In this document: positions 10,388 to 18,629 of the stretch, in pieces
Layout: every line of letters starts with the position of its first letter
Position numbering within the stretch: the stretch's first letter is position 1
NCBI GenBank assembly: GCA_903834675.1
Contig: CAILKC010000480.1
Coordinates: 1-51,789, forward strand
DNA length: 51,789 nt
Source of the DNA: an uncultured Victivallales bacterium
GTDB taxonomy: Bacteria; Verrucomicrobiota; Lentisphaeria; Oligosphaerales; JAFGRS01
Direction of reading: 5' to 3'
Made by a program: the position numbers and the translations under genes
The notes under the pieces: model-generated
Told to the model about the DNA's origin: nothing
What the model saw: the letters and a program-made list of their open reading frames with translations, nothing else
The model's database searches: none

Positions 10388-13300
10388 TCAGAACTCGACG
10401 GCAGTGATGCTGTTCCAGAGGTCGTTGTTGTTACCATAGCAGGTGATGCGGAAATGTCGGGCGGTCTGGGCGGGTTCGAGGGGATAGGATTCCAGCTCCT
10501 CGGTCTTGCCGCTGGACTGACCCGCGTAAACCTCGGTCCAGGCCTGCCCGTCAGCTGAGACACTGAGCTTAAAACGGGTGCGCCGCTGGTCCCCGCTGTA
10601 CCAGGCGATGCGCACCGCCGACAGCGCCTTGGCCGCGCCGAAGTCGAAGGCGACCCATTCTTCGCCGCCGCTGGCCGACCAGCGTGTCCGCGGGTCGCCA
10701 TCGAGAACCTGTTGGGGCAGATTGCCATCGTCATGGCTGGCGGACACCGTCACGCCGCGGAAGGCCACTGTCTTGGATGGCACCTGCACGTTTTCCCGGA
10801 TGGGGGCTGGCGTTGGCGGCAGAAAGCGCACCAGATACAGCGAGGTCGCGGCAGAACGGGGGTCCTTGACCGTGAGCCGGGCCGTACCGGGAAAGGCGAG
10901 CGCCGACTCCGTGACCACCTCGGCCCCCGCCGCCGCGCTGGCGGACAGCGTCGGCAGCGTCACCGTCTCGGCCGGGAGTTCAACACTATAGGAATAGACC
11001 CGCGCCGAGAACCCGGCCAGCGGAGTCCCGCCAAGGCTGAGCGCGGCGAGCGTCGGCGCGGCGGTCTCGGCAAGCTGCCAGGACGCTAACGGCGTCACCT
11101 CCGGACGCAGAACCGGTACCGCCTCGAAGCCATAGGCCGGGATAAAGAGCACGGCGATCGTGACGTCGGGCGCCGCGGCCAGATGGATGGCCAGCTTCTG
11201 CACCCCCTTGTTGGCCGTCTGAATGTCAGGGTTGGGGGAGCTCGGCAGGGGCGTCGCGTCCATGACCGCGAAGCGGGCCTCGGGGGGCGCCAGCAGGCGG
11301 ACGTAACAACGCTTACCATAGCGCTCCAGGGTTGCCTCCCGCCCGGCCTCGCTGAGGGCGAAGGCCGTGCCCGCGCTCCCATGGGCGAACCACCAGAGGT
11401 CCTTGGCTTTGCTGCCCTGGACCTCATCCTGCACCAAAAAGGCGCGGCGGTGATCGAAGAGCCGATAGCCCCGGCGGACCGCGGTGGCGTGCTGTCGGTA
11501 TGCGTGGGTCAGGTCCACCACCACGAAGGCGTCCCGCGGTGAGGACTCGGAACGGACGATGCTGGACTCGCCCTTGGGGTCCTGGCTGTACTTCTCTGCC
11601 GGATCGAAGACGAGGGTGTTGTGTCCTTCCTCCCGAATGCGGTAGAACTGCCAACTCGGCAGGTGGTGCTTATGGGCCTGGTACGTCTGGCCCTCGCTGC
11701 CCAGGTCGGTGAACCACATCTCCCCGAGGCCGTAAAAGACGAAGCTGCCCAGGTCCTGGTGCGCATGCGCGATCCCGTTCTTGCCACCCTTGATGCCGGC
11801 AAACAGCGCCTGCCGGTCAGTCCACGAGTTCCGCATGGAGGCGACTTCGGTCGTCCGGAAGACCTTGTCGAGAGCCACCTCCGGTGCGGCCAGCCCGGCG
11901 TCAAGGGGCCGGTAGTAGAGGAGGTTAAACAGCCCGCCGCCAGGGCGCTGTTCCTGGAAGCTCTGGTAGAGCGGCTGGTGGAAACGATCCGCCAGGAAGA
12001 ACAGCGACCAGTGCTCGAACTGGCCGCCCCCGGAACCCGAATCGGCAAAGTTGTAGATGCCACCGAGCGGACTGACCAGGTACACCGGGAAATCGCCGGC
12101 GCGAGAGAACCCGGTCCCCTGCAGCGCCTTGACGAAGCCGAAGTCGGTGCCGAACGCCGTCTCGAGACCACGCAGATACGAGGCGAAATACTGCAGCGAG
12201 TAGCCCCAGTAACCCAGGCCCTCCCACCAGGCGCCGTCGGGCTCGAAGTGGCGGACCGGAATCTGCATGTACGCATAGGCCTGGTTCAAGATCACGCTGC
12301 CGACCTCGGGCAGCTCGTCGAGTACCGCCATGGCCGCGATGGCGGTGCCGCCGTTACAGACGAAGTTCCAGTTGTTCTCGACCTCCCGCCAACCCTGCAT
12401 GCCCTCGCCTTCGAGTCCCATGTAAGCGGCGTAGGAGAGGCGTAGGCCGTGCTGCCAGAGCCCCTCGCGAAGCGTCTTCCGCTGCGCCTCGGTGAGGCCG
12501 TTGTAGAACCAGTCATAGCCAATGCCGATAGCGTGCATCATCTCGGCCGTATCCAGGTAGTGGTCGGGGTTCCAGTCCTTGAACGCCACCACCGCGGCCA
12601 TCTCCTGCCAGGACCGCTCAAGCCACTTCCGGTCCCCTTCCATACGGTAGAAGAAACCCCAGTGGTAGAGGCGGTTGCCGACGTCCCGCGAGACGGAGAG
12701 CAGGCGGCGGCCGTCCGGCAGGCGATGCGTCTGCACCGGCTTGGCGTACAGCGCTTCGGCGGTCTTGCGGGCGCTCTCGTACCAGGCCTTGCCACGCGCA
12801 TCGCGGGTCACAAACTCCCGCAGCCGCGGCAACTCGTCGTCCAGTAGAATCAGGCGCGGATGCCCCGGCCTGAGCCTCGCCAGAAAGTCCGCCGGCAGCG
12901 GCTCCGGGAGGTACTTGGACGCGCCGGGCGACGGCCGGTACGGCGCTGGGTCGAAGCTGAACTCGAGCTCATCGAGGACCCACACCGACTCGTCCGTGGG
13001 CGTCTGCTCCCAGCCACTGGCCGTGAAACGCAGACTATCAATCTTGTTCCAGCCTGCCGGCGAGCGTGCCCTGCCGAAGGAGCGAAAGCGGAATTCCAGG
13101 CGCTTCCAGCCGGTCCAATCAACCGTGACCTTCTGCGAGTAGTACGACATGACCCCCGGTTCGCGCGTCGAGCCGATGATGAGCATGAAGGTGGCGTTGT
13201 TGGCCAGGCTGGAATGGAGCCAGAAGGACATGAGGTTGAAGGCGGACAGGTCGGTCGGCACCCGCAGACACTCGATCGCGGGGTTCACGGTGTGGCGGTC

Positions 13301-13531
13301 CCAGCGCAAGGCCCCTTGCCCTGCCTTCCTGGGCTCGGCGACGAGGGTCCCGCCGTGCCAGAATGCCGCATTCTCGCAGCCGAAGGCCTGTCGAGTCTCG
13401 TCCGTCCAGGCCTGCCTGGCGCGCTCAGCCGCCAGCGCGGGGGCCACCGGTTCGGCGCCCAAGCCGACGGCAGGAACGAACCCCAGACTCAGGCATAGTA
13501 GAGTTACTGCGCGGCTGATAGACCGTGCCAT
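10388..13531 (-). CDS. Secreted heparinase II/III-like lyase with discoidin domain
   Basis: A 1,047-residue secreted protein. The start at 13531 has GGAG eight bases upstream and a signal peptide of about 26 residues ending AVGLGA. Residues about 45-215 are a beta-sandwich of carbohydrate-binding character. Residues about 220-520 form the alpha-helical toroid of polysaccharide lyases. Residues about 560-780 are the heparinase II/III beta-sandwich, with the hallmark AHAHQDLGSF motif near residue 588, whose His is typically catalytic or metal-proximal. The last 130 residues match an F5/8 type C (discoidin) module: VLDGDPRTRW, WVAFDFG, and a terminal RITCYGNNN segment. The family cleaves uronic-acid-containing polysaccharides; the exact substrate is not predictable. 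It is followed on the same strand by the second lyase-like gene 235 bp downstream. Confidence 0.85.
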   Translation of the reverse strand: MARSISRAVTLLCLSLGFVPAVGLGAEPVAPALAAERARQAWTDETRQAFGCENAAFWHGGTLVAEPRKAGQGALRWDRHTVNPAIECLRVPTDLSAFNLMSFWLHSSLANNATFMLIIGSTREPGVMSYYSQKVTVDWTGWKRLEFRFRSFGRARSPAGWNKIDSLRFTASGWEQTPTDESVWVLDELEFSFDPAPYRPSPGASKYLPEPLPADFLARLRPGHPRLILLDDELPRLREFVTRDARGKAWYESARKTAEALYAKPVQTHRLPDGRRLLSVSRDVGNRLYHWGFFYRMEGDRKWLERSWQEMAAVVAFKDWNPDHYLDTAEMMHAIGIGYDWFYNGLTEAQRKTLREGLWQHGLRLSYAAYMGLEGEGMQGWREVENNWNFVCNGGTAIAAMAVLDELPEVGSVILNQAYAYMQIPVRHFEPDGAWWEGLGYWGYSLQYFASYLRGLETAFGTDFGFVKALQGTGFSRAGDFPVYLVSPLGGIYNFADSGSGGGQFEHWSLFFLADRFHQPLYQSFQEQRPGGGLFNLLYYRPLDAGLAAPEVALDKVFRTTEVASMRNSWTDRQALFAGIKGGKNGIAHAHQDLGSFVFYGLGEMWFTDLGSEGQTYQAHKHHLPSWQFYRIREEGHNTLVFDPAEKYSQDPKGESSIVRSESSPRDAFVVVDLTHAYRQHATAVRRGYRLFDHRRAFLVQDEVQGSKAKDLWWFAHGSAGTAFALSEAGREATLERYGKRCYVRLLAPPEARFAVMDATPLPSSPNPDIQTANKGVQKLAIHLAAAPDVTIAVLFIPAYGFEAVPVLRPEVTPLASWQLAETAAPTLAALSLGGTPLAGFSARVYSYSVELPAETVTLPTLSASAAAGAEVVTESALAFPGTARLTVKDPRSAATSLYLVRFLPPTPAPIRENVQVPSKTVAFRGVTVSASHDDGNLPQQVLDGDPRTRWSASGGEEWVAFDFGAAKALSAVRIAWYSGDQRRTRFKLSVSADGQAWTEVYAGQSSGKTEELESYPLEPAQTARHFRITCYGNNNDLWNSITAVEF

Positions 13532-13685
13532 GGTGGACTCCTTGCACTGGGCCCAGGAAGCGGCCCTCATCCTGCCGACCCGGCGGACCAAGATAGGGCC
13601 ATTCCGGGCAGCGTCTCCATGACCATAGCGCCGCGAACGCCACATCGCCTCTGGCTCTGCCGCCTGGCGCCAGCCAGCGCTCCCC

Positions 13686-14141
13686 TCACAGCCGGTGGTG
13701 CCGCGCATACTTCGCAGGCACCCGTTGGTTCCGCTCGAAGTAGTCCTTCACGCGCAGACGCATGCACTCGGAAACCCGCAATCCGCTCCCAGAGATAAGC
13801 CGCAGCATCAGACCCATCACGCCGTCAAGCAGCGCCAGCACCAGCGCCACCTCGTTCTCCGTCAGCAGGACCGGCATGCGGCCCGCGCCGGGCGCGTACG
13901 GAATTCAGCCCGGCGGTATCCTGCCCAAGAATCTCACGGAGCACAATAGGATAACGCGCTCGCCCGCGCGGCCTGCGCCCAGGAAGTCTCATACAAGGAC
14001 GAGGCGCTGATCACCGCCGGGACCGGCGAAGAAGCCCGGCAACCAACGGTTGTAGTAGGGCAGATGCCGCTCGTCCACTTGGTCACGACTTCGCAGATAG
14101 GCACCAACATCATGCAGATCAATGGCTTCGAGTGTGTTCAC
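13686..14141 (-). pseudogene. Degenerate integron-type tyrosine recombinase (IntI-like)
   Basis: Pieces of an integron integrase-like tyrosine recombinase are spread over three frames. A GTG at 14141 with an AGAGGTGG site opens an N-terminal core-binding fragment, ending in HLPYYNRWLPGF, the counterpart of the IPYYLRWVRRF helix of integrases, with a stop near 13990. A second frame near 13880-13950 carries REILGQDTAGLNSVRA, matching the linker helix. The third frame, 13877-13686, has the catalytic-domain start: MPVLLTENEV, then GSGLRVSECMRLRVKD with the box I arginine. The rest of the catalytic domain, including the second Arg and the nucleophilic Tyr, is missing. I saw no attC-like array nearby. 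The gene is clearly dead. Confidence 0.72.
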
Positions 14142-14621
14142 ACGACCACCTCTAGATTCGCAGACTGACGCATAACCCAGCCCCAGCGCATCGGCGTCAA
14201 GCCAAGGCCCCTTGAGCGTGCAGTGCCCGCTCGAAAGCGGCGTCCAGCCCATCGACTACGCTCAGGGCCTTCGGCCGCCGCAGTCCAAAGAGTCCGGGCG
14301 CCGCCCGAACTCAGTCCCAAACCGCGCCGGCCGACAGGCCAAGCTTTGGACTGCTGTGGCTAGTATGCAGCCCACGAGCATGCACACAGCCATCGTTCCA
14401 CGCATAGCTCACCTTTCGTGCTCATACAGATGCGACGCATGGCGCAGGCGTTTCTTGGGGGCTGCCGCGCGGAAGGGCCGCCGAACGTGGGGGGTGGACG
14501 GAAGTGCGCGACCTGTACGCAGGCAGGATGGGAGCGGGGAGGATGGGAGCTGCTCCCGGTGTGCTTTGGATTGTCACTGCGGCTTGCGGTCTGGACTGCT
14601 GCGCCCCTGCGGCTGCCGGTG
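14142..14621. other. Decayed intergenic stretch with inverted repeat
   Basis: No credible gene. An 11-bp perfect inverted repeat, GCAGTCCAAAG at 14280-14290 and CTTTGGACTGC at 14344-14354, frames a 53-bp GC-rich loop. This looks like an intergenic repeat remnant. Frames on both strands lack any family signal. Confidence 0.5.
14280..14354. repeat. 11-bp inverted repeat element
   Basis: The two arms are perfect reverse complements separated by 53 bp. The element sits next to the integrase remnant and could be the end of a decayed mobile or dispersed repeat. No target duplication was recognised. Confidence 0.55.
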
Positions 14622-14993
14622 TCAGCCCAGGCCGACACCAGTTCCCGCGCCTGTTATCGCGTCGGGCTCTTCGCCCATCTGCATGGCCAGCCCCGGAAAG
14701 GCCTGTTCCAGATGCCGCAGGCGACCTTCAGATGCGCTCGTCGGAGGCCCTTGCGCCTGGGCCTGGGAAGCCCGCCTTCGGTGCCGGCGCACCCGCGACT
14801 TGGCCTTCTCCCGGAACGACGCATCAGACGCATAGCGCTCCCGGTGCCAGAGACGCTGGCGTACCCGCTTCCGGCGACGTACGCACACCTTGCGCGTACA
14901 GCAGTCCTGGTGACAAGAGTTGCGGGCGTCCGGTACGTAATCGAGACCGCACGCCCGGCAAGGGCGCTTCGGCAGTGTGGCCAACACAGACAT
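14622..14993 (-). CDS. Small Cys-rich protein of a PVC mobile-DNA-associated type
   Basis: A 123-residue protein whose N-terminal part reads CRACGLDYVPDARN, then HQDCCTRKVC, then a run of Arg/Lys-rich helix (RRRKRVRQRLWHRERY). This order, CxxCG...PDxRN...HQxxC...C then a basic helix, resembles short uncharacterised proteins that I associate with transposase-rich regions of Planctomycetes and Verrucomicrobia; that memory has not been checked. Four cysteines in the first 30 residues could bind zinc. The middle segment HLEQAFPGLAMQMGEE fits the helix found after the finger in that group, but the C-terminus is short and may be cut by a frameshift. The start at 14993 is the Met closest to the motif; GGAGG lies too close to it to be ideal. 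It may be a pseudogene. Confidence 0.45.
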   Translation of the reverse strand: MSVLATLPKRPCRACGLDYVPDARNSCHQDCCTRKVCVRRRKRVRQRLWHRERYASDASFREKAKSRVRRHRRRASQAQAQGPPTSASEGRLRHLEQAFPGLAMQMGEEPDAITGAGTGVGLG

Positions 14994-15398
14994 CCTCCGC
15001 TTGGATGCCTGCCAATCTGCACACGCGGCACGCGCAATACACAGGGGAAGAAGAGCCGAACAACACGCCAAGAACAGCCCGCCAATCAGGAAAGCCGCAT
15101 CAAGACTCCCCCGGAGGGGAAGCAAGAAGAACGCCGGTAACCCGTGCCAGCCTCGCAGTGGGGCCACTCTCACCGGCCATTTTGGTCACGCTCTTGAGGC
15201 GGCAACGGGGCGTTCCCTCGCGCCCCAGTCGCACCCGCTGACCCCAACCATCCGCCCCCCGTCACTCTTCAGCAGCCGTTTTCGTCAGGGCTGGTTTTCT
15301 TTTCCGGCTAGTCGTGTTGCATCGGCGCGCGTGGGGTACTATATGTGAACTCGTGGAGCTATGTGACTAATCCCGCTGCAATGGAGGGAAGACAGGCC
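14994..15398. other. Intergenic region upstream of the secretion operon
   Basis: No gene is convincing here. The sequence turns more T-rich after 15280 and carries the candidate promoter of the secretion operon (15317-15345). Confidence 0.4.
15317..15345 (+). promoter_or_regulatory. Candidate promoter of the type II secretion operon
   Basis: TTGCAT at 15317-15322 and TATATG at 15340-15345 are separated by 17 bp and resemble a housekeeping -35/-10 pair. They lie 54 bp before the gspG start at 15399, in the only AT-leaning stretch of the upstream region. This is based on sequence similarity alone. Confidence 0.4.
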
Positions 15399-15815
15399 AT
15401 GAATCAACAGCCGCGGCCGTTCACCTTCATCGAGATCATGGTCGTGGTCATCATTCTCGGCGTCCTGGCTGCGATCGTCCTGCCCAAGTTCACGGGCCGA
15501 ACCGAAGAGGCGCGCCTGAGCGCGGCTCAGAACCAGATCGGCATCCTGGCCACGGCTCTGGACGCCTACGAACTCGACAGCGGCCGCTACCCTACGACCG
15601 ACCAGGGACTGCGGGCTCTGGTCGAGGCGCCGACTCAGCCGCCGCTGCCGCCGCGCTGGAAAGGGCCGTATCTGCAGAAGGAGATCGCCACGGACGCATG
15701 GGGGGGGAAGTATGCCTACAGGAGCCCAGGCACACGTAACCCGCGCTCCTACGACCTGTTCTCGTGCGGTCCCGACGGGCGGGAAGGCTCTCAGGATGAC
15801 ATCGGCAACTGGTAG
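15399..15815 (+). CDS. gspG: Major pseudopilin GspG
   Basis: A 138-residue type II secretion major pseudopilin, the subunit of the periplasmic pseudopilus. After a 7-residue leader comes the pilin N-terminal helix FTFIEIMVVVIILGVLAAIV with the conserved Glu at mature position 5. The body has the GspG hallmarks YPTTDQGLRALV, a GPYLQKE turn, DAWGGKYAYRSPG and the C-terminal FSCGPDGREGSQDDIGNW calcium-site loop. The start at 15399 follows GGAGGG by about ten bases; an in-frame ATG at 15381 is the alternative. The residue before the cleavage point is Pro, where a prepilin peptidase site normally has Gly. First gene of the operon; gspJ overlaps its end. Confidence 0.95.
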   Translation: MNQQPRPFTFIEIMVVVIILGVLAAIVLPKFTGRTEEARLSAAQNQIGILATALDAYELDSGRYPTTDQGLRALVEAPTQPPLPPRWKGPYLQKEIATDAWGGKYAYRSPGTRNPRSYDLFSCGPDGREGSQDDIGNW

Positions 15816-16416
15816 ACGGCCGCGGTCCCGCTGCTTTACTCTGCTGGAGGTCCTGGTGGCGGTGACTGTGCTGGGACTGATCACGACGGCGCTGGTAGCG
15901 GCGTTCCACAGCGGCCTGCAAGCCTACCGGATCGGTGAAGAGCGCGGCGCACTCTTGGCGCACGCCCGCGGGGGAATGCACATCCTGGAAGGCGACATGG
16001 CCCGAATGGTGCCGGTGGCGCTGCCTGGTTGCCGTTGCGCTGCCGATGGTTTTACGTTCCTGGTCCGCAGCGCCCGGCCCTTGGCGCCCCCGTGCTGGGT
16101 CACTTACCAGTGGCAGGCGGGGCAGTTGGTCCGCTGTGAGAAGCCAGTATCGGGCGTGGCGGTCCAGAACCCGCAGACGACCGTGCTTCTCGGTGAAGCG
16201 TGCGAGGTCCGCTTCGAGTACTTGTGGCGAGGCCAATGGGTGGCGGAACACGACGCCGCACGCGACGGTATACCCGAAGCCGTACGCGTCAACGGTACGG
16301 TCGGTGCCGGACCCGACGCCCTGCCGCTGTGTACCGTGTTCCGCCTGGCGATGGCGGCCATTCGCAAAGACAACAGCGATGACAAAGATCTGCGCGAGAA
16401 AACGCCGCGGACGTGA
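15796..16416 (+). CDS. gspJ: Minor pseudopilin, GspJ-like
   Basis: A 206-residue minor pseudopilin. The leader MTSATGRRPRSRC is followed by FTLLEVLVAVTVLGLI with Glu at mature position 5. The size, and the pattern of a central VRFEYLWRGQW strand followed by GIPEAVRV, are typical of GspJ, which with GspI and GspK forms the pseudopilus tip. The ATG at 15796 lies inside gspG and overlaps it by 20 bases, with GGAAGG just upstream, so translation is probably coupled. The residue at -1 of the expected cleavage site is Cys, not Gly. Confidence 0.82.
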   Translation: MTSATGRRPRSRCFTLLEVLVAVTVLGLITTALVAAFHSGLQAYRIGEERGALLAHARGGMHILEGDMARMVPVALPGCRCAADGFTFLVRSARPLAPPCWVTYQWQAGQLVRCEKPVSGVAVQNPQTTVLLGEACEVRFEYLWRGQWVAEHDAARDGIPEAVRVNGTVGAGPDALPLCTVFRLAMAAIRKDNSDDKDLREKTPRT

Positions 16417-17284
16417 AGCCGGGTACGCCCTGTTGCTGACCCTGTGGGTAACGGCCGTTCTGACGCTGCTGCTGCTTACCGTCTCGATGCGAGTCAGTAG
16501 CAATCTCAAGGCCGTCGGCTACGCCACGCGCGAGATGGACGCAGCGGGTCTGGCCCGCGCCGGCTTCTGGCGTGTGGCCGCCGCGCTCCGATCACGGGCG
16601 GAACAGGGGCTGGACACAGCCCCAAACGGCCGCCGCAACGAGAGCATCGGCACGTGGACCGTCGAGCCCGCAGACTGGTCGGCAAAGCCGACAGAGAAGC
16701 CGCCGGAGCCGGGCGTCGCCCCATGCTGGTGCGAGGTCGCCGTTGAAGACGCCAAGGCGCCGCTGTCGCGCCTGAACGCCGTCAGCCTGGGCCGACTGCC
16801 GACGGTCTCGCCCACGCAGGCGGAAGCCGTCGCCAGTTTCCTGCGCCAGCGCGCAACCGCTGGCGGCGTGCGAGTGTTGGAGGAACTGTGGCAAGTCGAA
16901 GGCATGGACGGCGCCTGCTACTACGGTCAGGACAAAACGCCGGGGCTGGCCGCACTCGTAACGCCGTACCACCGCGGACGCGTCGCCATCAATGAGTGCC
17001 CGGCTGAAGTCCTGCGCGTTCTGCCGGGTGTCGACGCGCAACTGGCGGGCGAGATCCGGCAGTATCTCGACAGCGGCCGAACGTTCACGCGGGTCGAGGA
17101 TCTGCAACACATACCGGGCGTGACCCCGGCGGTCTTCCAGGCCCTGGCCGATTGGGTAAAGGTGACGCCGGAGTACTTCCGCATCCGGGCGACAGGCGCA
17201 GCCGGTGGCGTCCAACGTCAACTCGAAGGTGTCGTGAAGGTCTCGAAAGCCGGCCTGACAGTGCTGTGGATGGAAGGGGGTTGA
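16379..17284 (+). CDS. gspK: Minor pseudopilin GspK
   Basis: A 301-residue GspK, the large pseudopilin capping the pseudopilus. The leader ends in EAG and the helix YALLLTLWVTAVLTLLLL lacks the Glu at position 5, which is normal for GspK and absent only in this pseudopilin type. This is the only pseudopilin here that retains Gly before the cleavage point. Downstream are the two-lobed GspK landmarks: PLSRLNAVSLGRL, then GRVAINECPAEVLRVLPGV and FTRVEDLQHIPGVT, which form the helical bundle. It overlaps gspJ by 38 bases. Confidence 0.9.
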   Translation: MTKICARKRRGREAGYALLLTLWVTAVLTLLLLTVSMRVSSNLKAVGYATREMDAAGLARAGFWRVAAALRSRAEQGLDTAPNGRRNESIGTWTVEPADWSAKPTEKPPEPGVAPCWCEVAVEDAKAPLSRLNAVSLGRLPTVSPTQAEAVASFLRQRATAGGVRVLEELWQVEGMDGACYYGQDKTPGLAALVTPYHRGRVAINECPAEVLRVLPGVDAQLAGEIRQYLDSGRTFTRVEDLQHIPGVTPAVFQALADWVKVTPEYFRIRATGAAGGVQRQLEGVVKVSKAGLTVLWMEGG

Positions 17285-17288
17285 CGCG

Positions 17289-18629
17289 TTGTCGCTGGTG
17301 GCCATCAACCGCAACGGTTCGCTCCTCGCCGCAGAGGCGGTCACGGCGGGACGATCTGTTCGCGTGCGTACCGTGCCGGAAGCGGCTGGCGCCCGAGCGC
17401 GACTGACCGTGGTGGGGCTGCCGTTGACTGAGGTGATCCTCAAGGACCTCTCGCTGCCGCCCATGGAGCCGGGGGAGCTGCGCGAGGCCATACGTTTGCA
17501 GGCCGGTTTCCACCTGCCCAATGTCGATCCGGCCACGGTGCGTTGGCAAGTGGCTGAAGGCGAACGCGGCATCCGCCTACTGCTCCTGGCCACCACGTCG
17601 ACCGTGGCGGGCGGCGTGAAGTGTGTCGTTCCGGAGCCGCTCGCCCTGGTTGGTCTGATGCTCCTGCGCGAGTCCCTCGCCAGCGACAGGAACACGCTGC
17701 TCGTGTGCCTGGACGAGAGACGGGTCTTGACGGTGATGATGGCCGGCGCCGAGATCGTGCTCATGCGAGAGATCCCGCTGCCTCAGGGGCCGCGCGGTGA
17801 CGCCGCCGACGCTGCCGACCTGGTGCGTGACCTGCGTCTCGCCTGTCAGGCGGTCTATCTGCGCGAGGAACGACGCCCGTTGCGGCCTGACCGCACGCTG
17901 ATTTTCTCGTCCGCGCTCCCGGAGGTGGCGGCGCGACTGACGCCAGAGCTGTTTGGCGACGTCCACTGGATCGCACCCGAGGAATGCTTGGACCTAGGCG
18001 ACGCCGGGGTTGAGCCTGGCTCAGGATGGGTCCTGGCGGGCCTGGCGGCCTTTCATGCGCGCGGTCGCCGATTCCGGCGCTGGGACCTGCGCCCGCGTGC
18101 CGGGCACCTGCGTGGGGCGCTGCGTCGGGGACTGCTGTGGAGCTTGCCTCTGTGGCCCTTGGCGATGGCTCTCTACTACGAAGGCGAATGGCGCCAGAAC
18201 CAGAACCAGTGCGCGGCCCTGGATGGCCGCCTGCATGCCCTCGCGCCGCGGTACCGCGAACTGAGCGACCTGACGAGCGACGTCACGGCCATGACAGAAC
18301 TGGCCGCAACGGCCGGCGTCGGGATCGAGAGCCCGCGCCGCTGGCACGAGATCCTCGCGGTCCTCGAAGCAGCCCGGCCACCCGCGGTGTATCTGACCGT
18401 GTTCTCGGGTCGGCTCAGCGGCGTCCTGCTGGCGAGTGGGAGAAGCCCGGACTACGAGCGCGTGACCGACTATGTCCAAGCCCTGAGCAGCAGCGCTCGC
18501 CTGACCGACGTCGCGTTGATCCTCAGTGAAGCCCGCCGCGAAGGTGTGGAGTTCCAGTTGAGCTTCCGCCTGCGGGCCGACGGAACCGACGGTCCGGGAG
18601 CTGCGGCTCCCGCAACGGAGAGGCCGTGA
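17289..18629 (+). CDS. gspL: GspL, inner-membrane assembly platform protein
   Basis: A 446-residue bitopic protein. Residues 1-270 form the actin-like cytoplasmic domain of the GspL/PilM type that binds the GspE ATPase, with strands such as LTVVGLPLTEVILKDLSLP. A membrane segment follows at about 281-297 (LLWSLPLWPLAMALYY), then a coiled stretch and a periplasmic ferredoxin-like part (about 340-425, PilN-like). The start is the TTG at 17289, which follows GGAAGGGGG at a good distance and begins four bases after the gspK stop. It overlaps the next gene by four bases. Confidence 0.85.
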   Translation: MSLVAINRNGSLLAAEAVTAGRSVRVRTVPEAAGARARLTVVGLPLTEVILKDLSLPPMEPGELREAIRLQAGFHLPNVDPATVRWQVAEGERGIRLLLLATTSTVAGGVKCVVPEPLALVGLMLLRESLASDRNTLLVCLDERRVLTVMMAGAEIVLMREIPLPQGPRGDAADAADLVRDLRLACQAVYLREERRPLRPDRTLIFSSALPEVAARLTPELFGDVHWIAPEECLDLGDAGVEPGSGWVLAGLAAFHARGRRFRRWDLRPRAGHLRGALRRGLLWSLPLWPLAMALYYEGEWRQNQNQCAALDGRLHALAPRYRELSDLTSDVTAMTELAATAGVGIESPRRWHEILAVLEAARPPAVYLTVFSGRLSGVLLASGRSPDYERVTDYVQALSSSARLTDVALILSEARREGVEFQLSFRLRADGTDGPGAAAPATERP

